Shown one piece after another: positions 1-8,434 of a DNA stretch of 39,992 nt. The stretch spans positions 1 through 39,992 of the forward strand of contig CACZLZ010000023.1 of the NCBI GenBank assembly GCA_902782145.1, read 5' to 3'. Position 1 is the stretch's first letter. Each line of letters starts with the position of its first letter. The notes under the pieces are model-generated. The model had not been told where the DNA came from and searched no databases. It saw only the letters and a list, made by a program, of their open reading frames with translations. Position numbers and translations under genes: made by a program. Source of the DNA: an uncultured Aeromonadales bacterium. GTDB taxonomy: Bacteria; Pseudomonadota; Gammaproteobacteria; Enterobacterales; Succinivibrionaceae.

Positions 1-86
1 TCGAAGAGGGAAAAAAGCTGCTTAATGATCCTTCTTCCCCTAAATATTCCAGTATGGAAGAACTCAAGGCAGCACTGGAATCATGA
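1..86 (+). CDS. RelB/DinJ-type antitoxin, C-terminal fragment (5' end outside window)
   Basis: Reading from base 3, the window opens in a frame that ends at the TGA at 84-86. The 27 visible residues include LLNDP, KYSSMEEL and a terminal KAALES. This is the usual tail of RelB/DinJ antitoxins, the part that wraps the cognate toxin. The stop overlaps the ATG of the next gene (ATGA at 83-86), the typical translational coupling of a type II toxin-antitoxin operon. The N-terminal ribbon-helix-helix DNA-binding part lies to the left and cannot be judged. The family call rests on the short tail plus the toxin-like neighbour. It would normally neutralise a YafQ-type mRNA endonuclease and autorepress the operon. 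Confidence 0.7.
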   Translation, partial: EEGKKLLNDPSSPKYSSMEELKAALES

Positions 87-364
87 AATACGATGTAAAT
101 TTTACTTCTCAGTTCAAGAAAGATTTGAAGCTTGCCAAAAAGCAGAACAAAAATAGCGATAAACTTTATGCTGTTATCGAGACTCTGGCTGAAGGCAATA
201 CGCTAGATCCTAAGTTCAAGGATCACGAACCGACCTGAAACTACAAAGGTACAAGAGAATGCCACATAGAACCGGATTGGTTGCTGATTTACGAAATTCA
301 AAACAACGTTCTGGTTCTGATGCTTTCAAGACTCGGGACTCATTCAGAACTGTTTAAGAAATAA
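83..364 (+). pseudogene. yafQ: YafQ-family mRNA interferase toxin gene interrupted by an in-frame TGA
   Basis: The frame starting at ATG 83 reads about 51 codons, meets TGA at 236-238, then continues open to TAA at 362-364. The two halves together look like a complete YafQ (RelE superfamily) toxin of about 93 residues. DHEPT lies before the stop. NYKGTRECHIEPDW, LLIY and GTHSELF lie after it. E. coli YafQ has Gly (in QGSWKG) where the stop sits, so a GGA-to-TGA change would explain it. The His/Asp catalytic residues of the family in CHIEPDW and the terminal His of GTHSELF are all downstream of the stop. A truncated product should therefore be inactive. The rest of the frame is intact, which suggests a recent nonsense mutation rather than old decay. 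Readthrough or a sequencing error remain possible. Confidence 0.75.
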
Positions 365-443
365 GGCTCTGTTCAAGAATAGTGTTGATCTGAGCAAAAT
401 TTCGGCAATCATCACAATTTTTTTCTGCCATGCATGGTGTTTT

Positions 444-1328
444 ATGGAAGATTCACTTAAACCTGCTCTGTATGTTGTGGCAACGCCAATCGGTAATCTT
501 GAAGACATTACCCTGCGTGCTCTCAGGATCCTTAAATCTGCCGACTACATCGCTGCGGAGGACACTAGACATTCACGCATTCTTCTTGATCACTATGGGA
601 TACAGTCCAGACTTTTTTCTCTTCATGATCATAATGAACGCAACCGCAGAGTTGCCATTTCTGAGTTTATCCTGTCGGGCAAGAGTGTTGCTCTGATTTC
701 GGATGCCGGCACTCCCCTGATATCTGATCCCGGATACCATGTGGCTGCCTACTGCAGGGAACAGGGTATCTTGGTTATTCCGGTCCCCGGGCCCAGCGCA
801 GTCATCTCAGCCCTTTCTGCTTCAGGCCTGCCAACGGATCGTTTTTTCTTCGGAGGTTTTCTCCCGGTTAAGAGTAAGGCGCTCCGTGAAGAACTTGAAC
901 ATCTGCGTTTGGTTACCGCCACTTCAGTTTATTATGAGTCCCCCCGCCGGATCCTGGACACCCTTGCTGCCGTTGCTGAGGTTCTGGGATCTGACCGCCG
1001 TGTAGTCCTAGGACGAGAACTCACCAAGACCTTTGAAAGTTTTTATGATCTTCCAGCGGGCGAAATGATTGCATTCCTCCGTGAGGATCCCTGCCGTCAG
1101 AAGGGTGAGTTTGTCCTTATGATTGCCGGAGCAACAGAAAGCAAAGACGATATCCCGCAGGAGGTTCTGTCTGCATTCAGGATCATGCTGACGAGACTGC
1201 CGCTGAATGCAGCTTCAGCCCTCTGTGCAGAAATTTTCAATGTTAAGAAAAATGAACTTTACCGGCGTGGACTAGAATTTGCCCGGGATGCGGAAGATCA
1301 TGAGCCGGCCACGGAGTCAGAAAACTGA
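444..1328 (+). CDS. rsmI: 16S rRNA (cytidine1402-2'-O)-methyltransferase RsmI
   Basis: RsmI methylates the 2'-O ribose of C1402 in the decoding centre of 16S rRNA, using S-adenosylmethionine. The 294-residue product carries the tetrapyrrole-methylase-like fold signatures in order: ATPIGNLED at residues 13-21, AAEDTRHS near 37-44, SDAGTPLISDPG at 86-97 and PVPGPSA around 113-119. Length matches the family (E. coli RsmI is about 286 residues). ATG 444 is chosen because the first conserved block begins ten residues later. I see no strong Shine-Dalgarno in front of it. The second methyltransferase acting on the same nucleotide, RsmH (N4), is encoded 1.3 kb downstream. An rsmI-rnpB-mraZ order is also known from Pseudomonas. 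No terminator is visible before rnpB. Confidence 0.95.
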   Translation: MEDSLKPALYVVATPIGNLEDITLRALRILKSADYIAAEDTRHSRILLDHYGIQSRLFSLHDHNERNRRVAISEFILSGKSVALISDAGTPLISDPGYHVAAYCREQGILVIPVPGPSAVISALSASGLPTDRFFFGGFLPVKSKALREELEHLRLVTATSVYYESPRRILDTLAAVAEVLGSDRRVVLGRELTKTFESFYDLPAGEMIAFLREDPCRQKGEFVLMIAGATESKDDIPQEVLSAFRIMLTRLPLNAASALCAEIFNVKKNELYRRGLEFARDAEDHEPATESEN

Positions 1329-1461
1329 TTTGCGTCCGTAGACCAGCTCCGGTGAGTGGAGATCGGTAGTTGTCATCCGCCGGGTTGCCGATTGACGAGT
1401 CTCACGCTGGATCGGCCAGTTCGGCTTAGGGAATGTGCCACACCGTGCCGGAGTGTTACAG

Positions 1462-1492
1462 TTGCCAAATCAGTGCTGCCAGGTGATATAAT
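1462..1492 (+). promoter_or_regulatory. Sigma-70 promoter of rnpB
   Basis: A perfect TATAAT lies at 1487-1492 and TTGCCA (5 of 6 to consensus) at 1462-1467, with a rather long 19-bp spacer. The expected start site, 6-8 bases past the -10, falls at the predicted 5' end of the RNase P RNA (1497). That coincidence supports the call. Confidence 0.7.
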
Positions 1493-1496
1493 TAGC

Positions 1497-1836
1497 GTGA
1501 GTTGGCCGGACAGCCGCCGCCTGCAAGGGGGAGGAAAGTCCGGGCTCCGCAGAGCAGGGTGCCAGGTAACGCCTGGGAGACGTGAGTCTACGACCAGTGC
1601 AACAGAAAGTATACCGCCGCAAGGTAAGGGTGAAATGGTGAGGTAAGAGCTCACCGCACAGCTAGTAATAGTCTGTGGCAGGGTAAACTCCACCCGGAGC
1701 AAGATCAAATAGGTTTCCGCAAATGTTGCTCGCATTGGAAACGGGTAGATCGCTTGAGTCTGCAAGTGATTGCAGAACTAGATGAATGGCTGTCGCCGCA
1801 AGGACACAGAACCCGGCTTATAGGCTGACTCACAGT
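1497..1836 (+). ncRNA. rnpB: RNase P RNA (type A), M1 RNA
   Basis: This is the catalytic RNA of RNase P, which trims the 5' leaders of tRNA precursors. The universally conserved core is visible: GAGGAAAGTCCGGGCTCC at 1531-1548 (P3/P4 strand), then AGGTAACGCCTGGG near 1562-1576. GGTAAACTCCACCCGGAGCAAG after about 1681 is the L15 region, whose GGU pairs with the tRNA CCA end. ACAGAACCCGGCTTATAG near 1806-1823 is the 3' strand of P4. The ends close the P1 helix: GTGAG at 1497-1501 pairs with CTCAC at 1829-1833. About 340 nt is a little shorter than E. coli M1 (377 nt). Exact ends are inferred from P1 and the promoter. Confidence 0.95.
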
Positions 1837-1845
1837 TCACAGACT

Positions 1846-1870
1846 CCGCCGTCCGGCGGTGTTCTTATTT
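1846..1870 (+). terminator. GC-rich hairpin after rnpB
   Basis: CCGCC at 1846-1850 pairs with GGCGG at 1855-1859 across a 4-nt loop and is followed by the T-rich TGTTCTTATTT. It lies about ten bases past the mature 3' end of rnpB. It is a weaker terminator than the next hairpin because the T tract is interrupted. Confidence 0.5.
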
Positions 1871-1872
1871 CT

Positions 1873-1895
1873 GGGGGAATTACCCCCCGTTTTTT
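1873..1895 (+). terminator. Intrinsic terminator between rnpB and mraZ
   Basis: GGGGG (1873-1877), loop AATTA and CCCCC (1883-1887) are followed by CG and a run of six T (1890-1895). This is a standard Rho-independent terminator and isolates rnpB from the dcw operon. Confidence 0.8.
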
Positions 1896-2044
1896 CTCCC
1901 CCTCTGATCTCCTCTTCATCTCCAGTTACCTATGGCCGTCGTTGGCAGGATCCCGGTGAAAATGCTTCCGGTCGATCCCGGTTTTTTGGTTCCTGTCACA
2001 CACCGAAAAGGCTAATTCTTCCCTGGTCAAATAATAGTCTTATG

Positions 2045-2073
2045 TTGCTTTTGCAGTATATGTCTCTTACAAT
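2045..2073 (+). promoter_or_regulatory. Pmra-type promoter of the dcw operon
   Basis: TTGCTT (2045-2050) and TACAAT (2068-2073, 5 of 6) are separated by exactly 17 bp, 57 bp upstream of the mraZ ATG. No other strong promoter is evident before ftsZ, and the genes overlap. This is therefore the likely main promoter of the cell wall and division operon. Confidence 0.65.
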
Positions 2074-2076
2074 AAG

Positions 2077-2101
2077 TGGGAGAAAGTGGTTTTTTGTGGT
2101 G
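2077..2101 (+). promoter_or_regulatory. MraZ-binding direct repeats
   Basis: TGGGA at 2077, TGGTT at 2087 and TGGTG at 2097 recur at exactly 10-bp spacing just downstream of the -10. MraZ is known to bind direct repeats of TGGGN separated by 5 nt upstream of its own gene and to repress the operon. Position, spacing and sequence fit. Two of the three units have T in place of the third G. Confidence 0.7.
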
Positions 2102-2129
2102 ATCCTGAACAGCCGGCGGTTTATCAGAT

Positions 2130-2600
2130 ATGTTAAGGGGTGCTCATGCCATTGCGCTTGACAGTAAGGGACGGCTGGCGGTGCCGACAAAGTACCGGGC
2201 CTACCTTGACGAGCAGTGTGGCGGCCGCTATGTGTGCACCATCGATATCAGCAACCGCTGTCTCCTGCTGTACCCCCTGAACAAGTGGGAACTCCTGGAG
2301 AAGAAACTGAGCAGCCTCTCCAGTGTGGATGAGAATGAGCGGCGTCTTCAGCGGTTGTTGCTGGGTTATGCGTCGGACTGCGAAACTGATGCCAACGGGC
2401 GACTGCTCATTGCCCCTGTCCTCAGGGAGTACGCTGGACTGGAAAAGAATGTCATGCTGGTGGGGCAGCTGAACCGGTTTGAGATCTGGTCTGATGAGAA
2501 CTGGAAAGCCTCTGTCAGTTCCGATCTGGCATCCATCAGCGCATCGGACTGGAACAGCAGTCCGCGCCTTAGGGAATTCACTCTGAATGACAGCCTCTGA
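2130..2600 (+). CDS. mraZ: Transcriptional regulator MraZ
   Basis: MraZ is a DNA-binding regulator with two tandem AbrB/SpoVT-like halves that assembles as a ring and autoregulates the dcw operon. The 156-residue product starts [19 protein letters not shown]. The two hallmark loops are DSKGR at residues 11-15 and DANGR at 87-91. ATG 2130 is chosen because family members begin M-[FL]-R-G immediately before the first strand. Length is typical (E. coli 152). It overlaps rsmH by 14 bp. The three repeats at 2077-2101 are its probable operator. Confidence 0.95.
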   Translation: MLRGAHAIALDSKGRLAVPTKYRAYLDEQCGGRYVCTIDISNRCLLLYPLNKWELLEKKLSSLSSVDENERRLQRLLLGYASDCETDANGRLLIAPVLREYAGLEKNVMLVGQLNRFEIWSDENWKASVSSDLASISASDWNSSPRLREFTLNDSL

Positions 2601-3528
2601 GCATGTGACAGTGCTGCTGAAGGAGGCGGTGGATCTCCTTGCGGTGCGAAGCGACGGCCTTTATGTGGACTGCACCTTCGGCCGGGGTGGACACTCCCGG
2701 AGGATCCTCTCCATGCTTGGCGAGAAGGGGCGTCTTCTGGCTCTGGACCGGGATCCGGAGGCGGAGAAGGCTGCCCTAGAGATCGCTGATCCACGGTTTG
2801 CGTTTGTCAGATCCCCTTTTTCCCAGCTTAAGAGTATCGTGCAGTCAAGGGAACTTGCCGGCAGGGTTGACGGGATCCTCTTCGATCTCGGGGTTTCCTC
2901 CCCCCAGCTTGACGATCCTTCCCGGGGCTTCAGTTTTTCCCATGACGGTCCTCTGGACATGAGGATGGATCCCACCAGCGGAGTCTCCGCCGCAGACTGG
3001 CTGAACTCCGCAGATGAGGATGAGATCGCCTGGGTGCTGAAGGAGTTCGGCGAAGAGCGTTTTGCCCGGAAGATCGCCCGGGCAGTGGTCAGCGACCGCC
3101 GTGAACATCCCTTCACCCGAACCGGCGAACTGGCCGGTCTTATTTCCCGGGTGGTGAAGACCCGGGAACCCCACAAGCATCCGGCTACCCGGAGCTTCCA
3201 GGCGGTGCGGATCTATGTCAACTCCGAACTGGACGAGATCCGGCAGGCTCTGGGGGCGGCCGTGGAAGCCCTGGCACCGGGGGGAAGGCTTGCGGTGATA
3301 AGTTTTCACTCCCTGGAGGACCGCCTGGTCAAGCAGTTCATCCGCCGGGAGTCTGCTCTGCCTGAGCTGCCGCCGGGACTCCCCCTGACGGATCGTCAGT
3401 TGCAAGATGATCGTCGGCTGGAGCCGGCGGGCAAGGCGGTGAAGCCCTCGGAGGAGGAAATGACTTCCAATCCCAGGTCCCGCTCTGCGGTGCTGAGGGG
3501 TGCTGTGCGCAGGGGATATGATCTATGA
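2587..3528 (+). CDS. rsmH: 16S rRNA (cytosine1402-N4)-methyltransferase RsmH
   Basis: RsmH (MraW) adds the N4 methyl group to C1402 of 16S rRNA. It works with RsmI, which is encoded just upstream. Of 313 residues, the N-terminus [13 protein letters not shown] (6-18) and the SAM-binding loop [11 protein letters not shown] (27-37) are diagnostic, and [14 protein letters not shown] and [13 protein letters not shown] follow in order. Length agrees with the family (E. coli 313). The start lies inside the end of mraZ and the TGA overlaps the ftsL ATG (ATGA at 3525-3528), so translation is probably coupled. Confidence 0.96.
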   Translation: MTASEHVTVLLKEAVDLLAVRSDGLYVDCTFGRGGHSRRILSMLGEKGRLLALDRDPEAEKAALEIADPRFAFVRSPFSQLKSIVQSRELAGRVDGILFDLGVSSPQLDDPSRGFSFSHDGPLDMRMDPTSGVSAADWLNSADEDEIAWVLKEFGEERFARKIARAVVSDRREHPFTRTGELAGLISRVVKTREPHKHPATRSFQAVRIYVNSELDEIRQALGAAVEALAPGGRLAVISFHSLEDRLVKQFIRRESALPELPPGLPLTDRQLQDDRRLEPAGKAVKPSEEEMTSNPRSRSAVLRGAVRRGYDL

Positions 3529-3839
3529 GCAGGGATGTTTCGCTGGAGCTGCATCGGATCATACTGAAGGATCTTTCCGAACACCGGTTTGTGATCTTCC
3601 TTTATGTGCTCATTGTGACCATGATGTTCATGACAGTGATCATCTCGGCACAGACCAAGGTTGAGGTGGCCCGGGCAGAGATGCTCACCCGCGAGGGGGA
3701 TGATCTCAACAATGAGTGGCTCAATCTGATGCTGGAGGAGCAGACGCTGCTGGAGCATTCCAAGGTCATGACCGAGGCTGAGGGCAGGTTGCACATGATC
3801 CGGCCGTCGCCTGCTAATGAGAAGATAGTGGAGGAGTGA
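3525..3839 (+). CDS. ftsL: Cell division protein FtsL
   Basis: FtsL is a small bitopic division protein that forms a coiled-coil complex with FtsB and FtsQ and helps activate FtsW-FtsI septal synthesis. The 104-residue product has a short cytoplasmic tail, one membrane segment at about 22-41 and a periplasmic helical region (about 45-90, rich in E and L at heptad spacing). Sequence conservation in this family is low. The call rests on topology, size and position between rsmH and ftsI. It overlaps the rsmH stop by 4 bp and ends 12 bp before ftsI. Confidence 0.9.
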   Translation: MSRDVSLELHRIILKDLSEHRFVIFLYVLIVTMMFMTVIISAQTKVEVARAEMLTREGDDLNNEWLNLMLEEQTLLEHSKVMTEAEGRLHMIRPSPANEKIVEE

Positions 3840-3851
3840 TCCCTTAAGGCC

Positions 3852-5615
3852 ATGGCAGCAAGCAGAGGCGGCGGTGCCGCCCGTAACAGCCGCAGGAAGA
3901 TCTTAAAGCCGGTGCCAGTGTTTATAAGATGGCGTTACCGGCTTACCCTTTTTTTTGTCTTTCTGGCCCTGGGATCCCTGTTTGTGCGGCTGGCCTGGAT
4001 CCAGCTGATCAGTCCCGACCGTCTGGTTATGGAAGGGGACATGCGCTCGGTGCGGAAACTCTCCACCGAGTCCACCCGGGGCATGATCACCGACCGCAAC
4101 GGTGTGGCCCTGGCTGTGTCGATACCGGTTAAGGCCGTGTACTGCGATCCCAAGATCCTCCATGACAGCGGTGCCTATGGCAACCGCCGGCTCTGGAAGG
4201 CCTTGGCGGAGGTGCTGGGGATCGCCCAGGACGAGATTGAAGAAAAAATTGCCAATCCCAAAAGGCGGTTTGTCTACCTGCAGCGCCAGGTGACCAATTC
4301 GGTGGCGGAGTACATCCGCAGTCTCAAGATTGATGGCATATACGTCAAGAATGAGTACCGGCGCTATTATCCCACCGGAGAGATCAATGCCCAGCTGGTG
4401 GGGATCACCAACATTGATGATCACGGCATCGAAGGTGTGGAGCGCAGTTTTGATGACTGGCTGTCATCAACCCCGGCAGAGCACCGGGTCCGCAAGGACG
4501 CCAAAGGTCGGGTCATCGAGCAGTTGGGCACGGTGAATGAGGGCAAGAAGGGCGGAGCCATAACCTTAAGCATTGATCAGAGGCTCCAGTCCATAGCCTA
4601 TGCAGCGGTCAAGGCCAATTTCGAGCAGCGTCAGGCCTCATCCATATCGGCAGTGCTGGTGGACGTGCATACCGGTGAGATCCTTGCTATGGTCAACGCA
4701 CCGTCCTTCAATCCCAATGTCCATGCCAAATATGAGGGCTTCCGGGCCCGCAACCGGGCCATAACCGACACCTACGAGCCGGGCTCCACGGTGAAGCCCA
4801 TAGTGGCTGTCAGCGCCCTGGAGCACCGGATCACCAACTGGAACGAGATCTTTGACACCCGCCCCTTCCGGGTGTACAGCAAGGTTGTCACGGACAGCCA
4901 CCATATGGCTTCCGGCAACCTGGAGGCCATTATCAAGTACTCCTCCAATGTGGGCATGGCGCGGATTGCGCTGAAGATGGATCCCAATGACATTGTGGGC
5001 ACTTTTAACGATTTCGGTCTGGGGGTGTCCCCTGATCTCGGCCTGGTGGGTGAGGTGACGGGCTATGTGCCCCACCGCTCCCGGTGGTCGGAGATCGAAA
5101 AGGCCACCATCGGCTTCGGCTACGGTCTCCGCATTTCACCGGTGCAGCTGGCGCTGGCCTATGCCACCATTGCCAGCGGCGGTGTGAGCCGCCCCCTTTC
5201 CATCCTGAAACTGGACCAGGATCAGATCCCTGCGGGCCGGCGGGTGGCGGATGAGAAGGTCATGCGCCGCATGATCCGGACACTGGAGACTGTGGTGGAG
5301 GGCGGCACCGGCAAACTGGCCCGGATCCGGGGCTACACGGTGGCCGGCAAGACCGGCACTGCCAAGGTTGCGGTGGCCGGGGGCTACGGACGGGATTATG
5401 TGGGCACCTTTGCCGGTTTCGCCCCAGCCTCCAATCCCCGGTTTGCCCTGGTGGTGATTGTCAATGAGCCCAAGAAGGGCGGTGTTTACGGCGGAACCGT
5501 GGCCGGTCCCATGTTTTCCGAGATTATGTCCGCCGCACTGCAGCTTTACAATGTCCCGCCGGATGAGAAGGGCAGCCGGGAGGCTGTGGGCATTGTCAGA
5601 CTGCGGGATCATTAG
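3852..5615 (+). CDS. ftsI: Peptidoglycan D,D-transpeptidase FtsI (PBP3)
   Basis: FtsI cross-links septal peptidoglycan in the periplasm together with the glycosyltransferase FtsW. The 587-residue protein has an N-terminal membrane anchor (about 28-50), a PBP dimerisation domain and a transpeptidase domain. All three penicillin-binding motifs are present: S312-T-V-K (acylated Ser312), S364-S-N and K500-T-G-T. Length matches E. coli FtsI (588). ATG 3852 follows TAAGG at about 7 bases. The basic, Arg-rich N-terminus is the expected cytoplasmic tail. Nothing suggests beta-lactam-resistance variants, although that cannot be judged from motifs alone. Confidence 0.97.
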   Translation: MAASRGGGAARNSRRKILKPVPVFIRWRYRLTLFFVFLALGSLFVRLAWIQLISPDRLVMEGDMRSVRKLSTESTRGMITDRNGVALAVSIPVKAVYCDPKILHDSGAYGNRRLWKALAEVLGIAQDEIEEKIANPKRRFVYLQRQVTNSVAEYIRSLKIDGIYVKNEYRRYYPTGEINAQLVGITNIDDHGIEGVERSFDDWLSSTPAEHRVRKDAKGRVIEQLGTVNEGKKGGAITLSIDQRLQSIAYAAVKANFEQRQASSISAVLVDVHTGEILAMVNAPSFNPNVHAKYEGFRARNRAITDTYEPGSTVKPIVAVSALEHRITNWNEIFDTRPFRVYSKVVTDSHHMASGNLEAIIKYSSNVGMARIALKMDPNDIVGTFNDFGLGVSPDLGLVGEVTGYVPHRSRWSEIEKATIGFGYGLRISPVQLALAYATIASGGVSRPLSILKLDQDQIPAGRRVADEKVMRRMIRTLETVVEGGTGKLARIRGYTVAGKTGTAKVAVAGGYGRDYVGTFAGFAPASNPRFALVVIVNEPKKGGVYGGTVAGPMFSEIMSAALQLYNVPPDEKGSREAVGIVRLRDH

Positions 5616-5633
5616 TTGGTTGAGGTTCTGCTC

Positions 5634-7070
5634 ATGAGGGATTTCAGTGTGCTGGGCTGCCTGTCTCAGGCTCCCGGACTGACAGCGGAAAGCCGCCTTA
5701 CCTGCGACAGCCGCCAGATCCGGCCGGGTGATGTGTTCGCTGCCGCCCGGGGACAGTGCCAGGATGGCAGGAAGTACATTGACAGTGCTGCGGCTGCGGG
5801 GGCGGCGGCAGTCATATATGAGAATGACGACGGCTTTGCCTGGCATAACGCCAATGTTCCCTCCCTGGGGGTGGCGCATCTCAGTGCTCGTCTTCCAGAG
5901 CTGGCCGACGGGTTTTACGGCCGTCCCAGTAGCAGGCTGGGGATCATCGGGATCACCGGCACCAACGGCAAGAGTTCCACGGCCTTCTACATTGCCCAGC
6001 TCCTGTCCGGTGCGGGGATCCCCTGTGGCATAGTGGGAACTGTGGGCAACGGCTTTCCGGATCATCTTGAGCCTTCGCCCAACACCACCCCCGGCCCGGT
6101 GGAGATCCAGCAGGAACTGCTGCGCCAGGAGGGGATGGGTGCCCGGTGGGTGGCCATGGAGGTGTCCAGCCATGGTATAGCCCAGGGACGGATCAACGGC
6201 CTCCGCTTCCGGGGGACTGTGTTCACCAATGTCAGCCGGGATCATCTGGATTTTCACAAGACCTTTGAGGCTTATTTTGACGTCAAGAAGGGCTTTGTTC
6301 TGGGGCAGCGGGAGCACCCCTGTGTGCTTAATGCCGCCGATCCCCTGATCCGCAGCCGGGTGATCCCGGAGGTTGCTCCGGAAAACCGGGTGACCGTGGG
6401 TCCGGAGGGGGACTATGCGGTGTCCGATATCCGTCCCAGCGGCAGCGGGACGTCCTTCCGCCTCGCCTCAGGTGGCGCCTCCCGGGTGCTTACGGTTCCC
6501 CTTATCGGGGCTTTCAATGTTTACAATGCCCTGCAGGCCTTTGCCGCAGTGCGGCACTGCACGGGAACCGAACTTGATCCTGGCGCCCTAGAGACTCTCC
6601 GTCCCCTGAAGGGCCGCATGGAGATCTTCCGCACCGGTAATTCCCCCCTGTGTCTGGTGGATTACGCCCACACCCCTGACGGTCTGGAGAAGGCATTGAC
6701 GGCAGCCCGGGCCCATACTGAGGGAAAACTTATCAGCGTGGTGGGCTGCGGCGGCGACCGGGACCGGGGCAAGCGTCCCATGATGGCGGAAATTGCCTCA
6801 TCCCTCAGCGACCATGTCTACTTCACTGATGACAATCCCCGGACGGAGGATCCTGAACAGATCATCCAGGACATGCTCCGGGGGCGGATCACCTGCGGAA
6901 ATGAGGTGATCCATGATCGGGCGGCGGCCATTAGGAAGGCCGTGGACTCCGCCGGGCCCCAGGACACGGTGCTGGTGGCTGGCAAGGGCCATGAGGAGTA
7001 CCAGATTGTGGGCACGGAGAAGCGCCATTACAGTGATCAGGAGACTTTGAGGGGAATTTTGGGGCTATGA
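5634..7070 (+). CDS. murE: UDP-MurNAc-L-Ala-D-Glu:meso-diaminopimelate ligase MurE
   Basis: This cytoplasmic ATP-dependent ligase adds the third residue to the peptidoglycan precursor peptide. With the start at ATG 5634 it has 478 residues. GTNGKS (109-114) is the ATP P-loop of Mur ligases. DNPR (400-403) is the signature for meso-diaminopimelate specificity rather than lysine, as expected for a Gram-negative. A TTG in the same frame directly after the ftsI stop (5616) would add six residues. ATG 5634 is preferred because GAGG at 5622-5625 stands 8 bases upstream. The stop overlaps murF by ATGA. Confidence 0.95.
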   Translation: MRDFSVLGCLSQAPGLTAESRLTCDSRQIRPGDVFAAARGQCQDGRKYIDSAAAAGAAAVIYENDDGFAWHNANVPSLGVAHLSARLPELADGFYGRPSSRLGIIGITGTNGKSSTAFYIAQLLSGAGIPCGIVGTVGNGFPDHLEPSPNTTPGPVEIQQELLRQEGMGARWVAMEVSSHGIAQGRINGLRFRGTVFTNVSRDHLDFHKTFEAYFDVKKGFVLGQREHPCVLNAADPLIRSRVIPEVAPENRVTVGPEGDYAVSDIRPSGSGTSFRLASGGASRVLTVPLIGAFNVYNALQAFAAVRHCTGTELDPGALETLRPLKGRMEIFRTGNSPLCLVDYAHTPDGLEKALTAARAHTEGKLISVVGCGGDRDRGKRPMMAEIASSLSDHVYFTDDNPRTEDPEQIIQDMLRGRITCGNEVIHDRAAAIRKAVDSAGPQDTVLVAGKGHEEYQIVGTEKRHYSDQETLRGILGL

Positions 7071-8434
7071 TTGATCTGAAACTGTCAGAGATTGCCACTG
7101 CGGTGAACGGCACTCTCAGTCTGGAAGACCGGACAGTGGGGGCGGTGTCTACCGACTCCCGCAAGATCCCCGAGGGTGCGCTGTTTGTGGCCCTTAGGGG
7201 GGAGAAGTTTGATGCCCATGACTTCATCCCCGCAGCAGTGGACGGCGGCGCCGGAGCACTGATGGTCTCCGCTGATCCCCTTCCCGGAAAGAACGGGGCT
7301 GTGGTGCCCTGGATCCGGGTGCCTGACACCCGCCTGGCGCTGGGGCAGCTTGGTGCCCTGGTGGCCCGCCGGACCGCTCCCCGGACCGTGTCTGTCACTG
7401 GAACCTGCGGCAAGACCTCTGTGAAGGAGATGCTCTCTGCGATTCTTTCCCTGGACGGCCCCACCCTGGCCACCCGGGGCAACTTCAACAATGACATCGG
7501 GGTGCCCCTGACCCTCTTGGAACTGACATCTGATCACCGTTACGCCGTGGTGGAGATGGGTACCAACCATCCTGGGGAGATCGCCTACACCGCATCCCTG
7601 CTGCAGAGTGACGTGTGCGCCGTCAACAACATCGGCTATGCCCATATTGAGGGTTTCGGCTCCCTCAGGGGTGTCTATCAGGCCAAAAAGGAGATCTTCG
7701 CAGGCCTCAGGGAGGGCGGCACTGCCGTGTTCCCCCGGGACAGTGAGTTTTATGAGGACTTCTGCCGGGATGTCAGTAACCGCCGCCTGTCCTTCGGCAG
7801 CACACCGGAGGCGGATATCCATCCCCTGAATGTCACAGCGGATGAGGGCGGCTGCTGTAGTTTTGAGCTTTCTCTGTCCGGTACTGTGGTGCCGGTGAAA
7901 CTGCAGATCCCCGGGCGGCACAGTGTCCTGAACGCCTGCTGCGCCGCCGCCTGCGCCCTGGCCCTGGGGATCGGACCGGATCTGATCGCCCGGGGACTGG
8001 GCTCTTGCCGGAGTTTCAAGGGGCGGCTCCATGCCGAGACCATCGGACATGTCACCCTGATTGATGACGCCTACAATGCCGCTGCCAATGCGGTGTTTGC
8101 CGCTATTGACACCCTGTCCTCCATGAGGGGCCGGCGGATCCTGGTTCTTGGGGAGATGGGGGAACTGGGATCTATGGCTGAGGAACTCCACCGGGAGGTG
8201 GGCCGCCGCTTCCGGGCCTCGGGCATTGAGCATCTGCTGACTCTGGGGGATCTTACCCGGTGGACGGTTCAGGAGGCCGGGGAGCGGGGCGAGTTTCTGT
8301 CTTCAAGGCAGGATCTGTATAATACCCTCCGGAAATACATGCCCTCCGGGGAGCCGGTGACCGTGCTGGTCAAGGGGGCGCATTATATGCGGATGAACGA
8401 GGTTGCGGAGTTCATCAAGGAGAATTTATGCTAG
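7067..8434 (+). CDS. murF: UDP-MurNAc-tripeptide:D-Ala-D-Ala ligase MurF
   Basis: MurF completes the UDP-MurNAc-pentapeptide by adding D-Ala-D-Ala. The 455-residue product contains the P-loop G112-T-C-G-K-T-S followed by VKEM, then [14 protein letters not shown], the family-specific block, and [10 protein letters not shown]. The cysteine at the third position of the P-loop replaces the more usual serine of GSSGKT and is probably tolerated. It overlaps murE by 4 bp and mraY by 7 bp. ddl, which makes the D-Ala-D-Ala substrate and is part of the E. coli cluster, is not present in this one. Confidence 0.95.
   Translation: MIDLKLSEIATAVNGTLSLEDRTVGAVSTDSRKIPEGALFVALRGEKFDAHDFIPAAVDGGAGALMVSADPLPGKNGAVVPWIRVPDTRLALGQLGALVARRTAPRTVSVTGTCGKTSVKEMLSAILSLDGPTLATRGNFNNDIGVPLTLLELTSDHRYAVVEMGTNHPGEIAYTASLLQSDVCAVNNIGYAHIEGFGSLRGVYQAKKEIFAGLREGGTAVFPRDSEFYEDFCRDVSNRRLSFGSTPEADIHPLNVTADEGGCCSFELSLSGTVVPVKLQIPGRHSVLNACCAAACALALGIGPDLIARGLGSCRSFKGRLHAETIGHVTLIDDAYNAAANAVFAAIDTLSSMRGRRILVLGEMGELGSMAEELHREVGRRFRASGIEHLLTLGDLTRWTVQEAGERGEFLSSRQDLYNTLRKYMPSGEPVTVLVKGAHYMRMNEVAEFIKENLC

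Noticed and set aside
236-238. TGA in the yafQ-like gene read as glycine (alternative code as in Gracilibacteria)
   Set aside because: Many genes in the window end in TGA, including rsmI, rsmH and coaE, so TGA is a normal stop here.
1915-1990. Repeated GATCCCGGT near 1949 and 1976 as a hairpin or mobile-element end
   Set aside because: The copies are direct, not inverted, and GATC-CCGG strings are common throughout the window.
5136-6317. 393-codon minus-strand open frame opposite ftsI and murE, and similar long antisense frames (13898-15115, 9337-10536, 7085-8233)
   Set aside because: They lie entirely opposite confirmed genes, are rich in His, Gly and Pro as GC-rich antisense frames are, and have no ribosome-binding sites or recognisable motifs.
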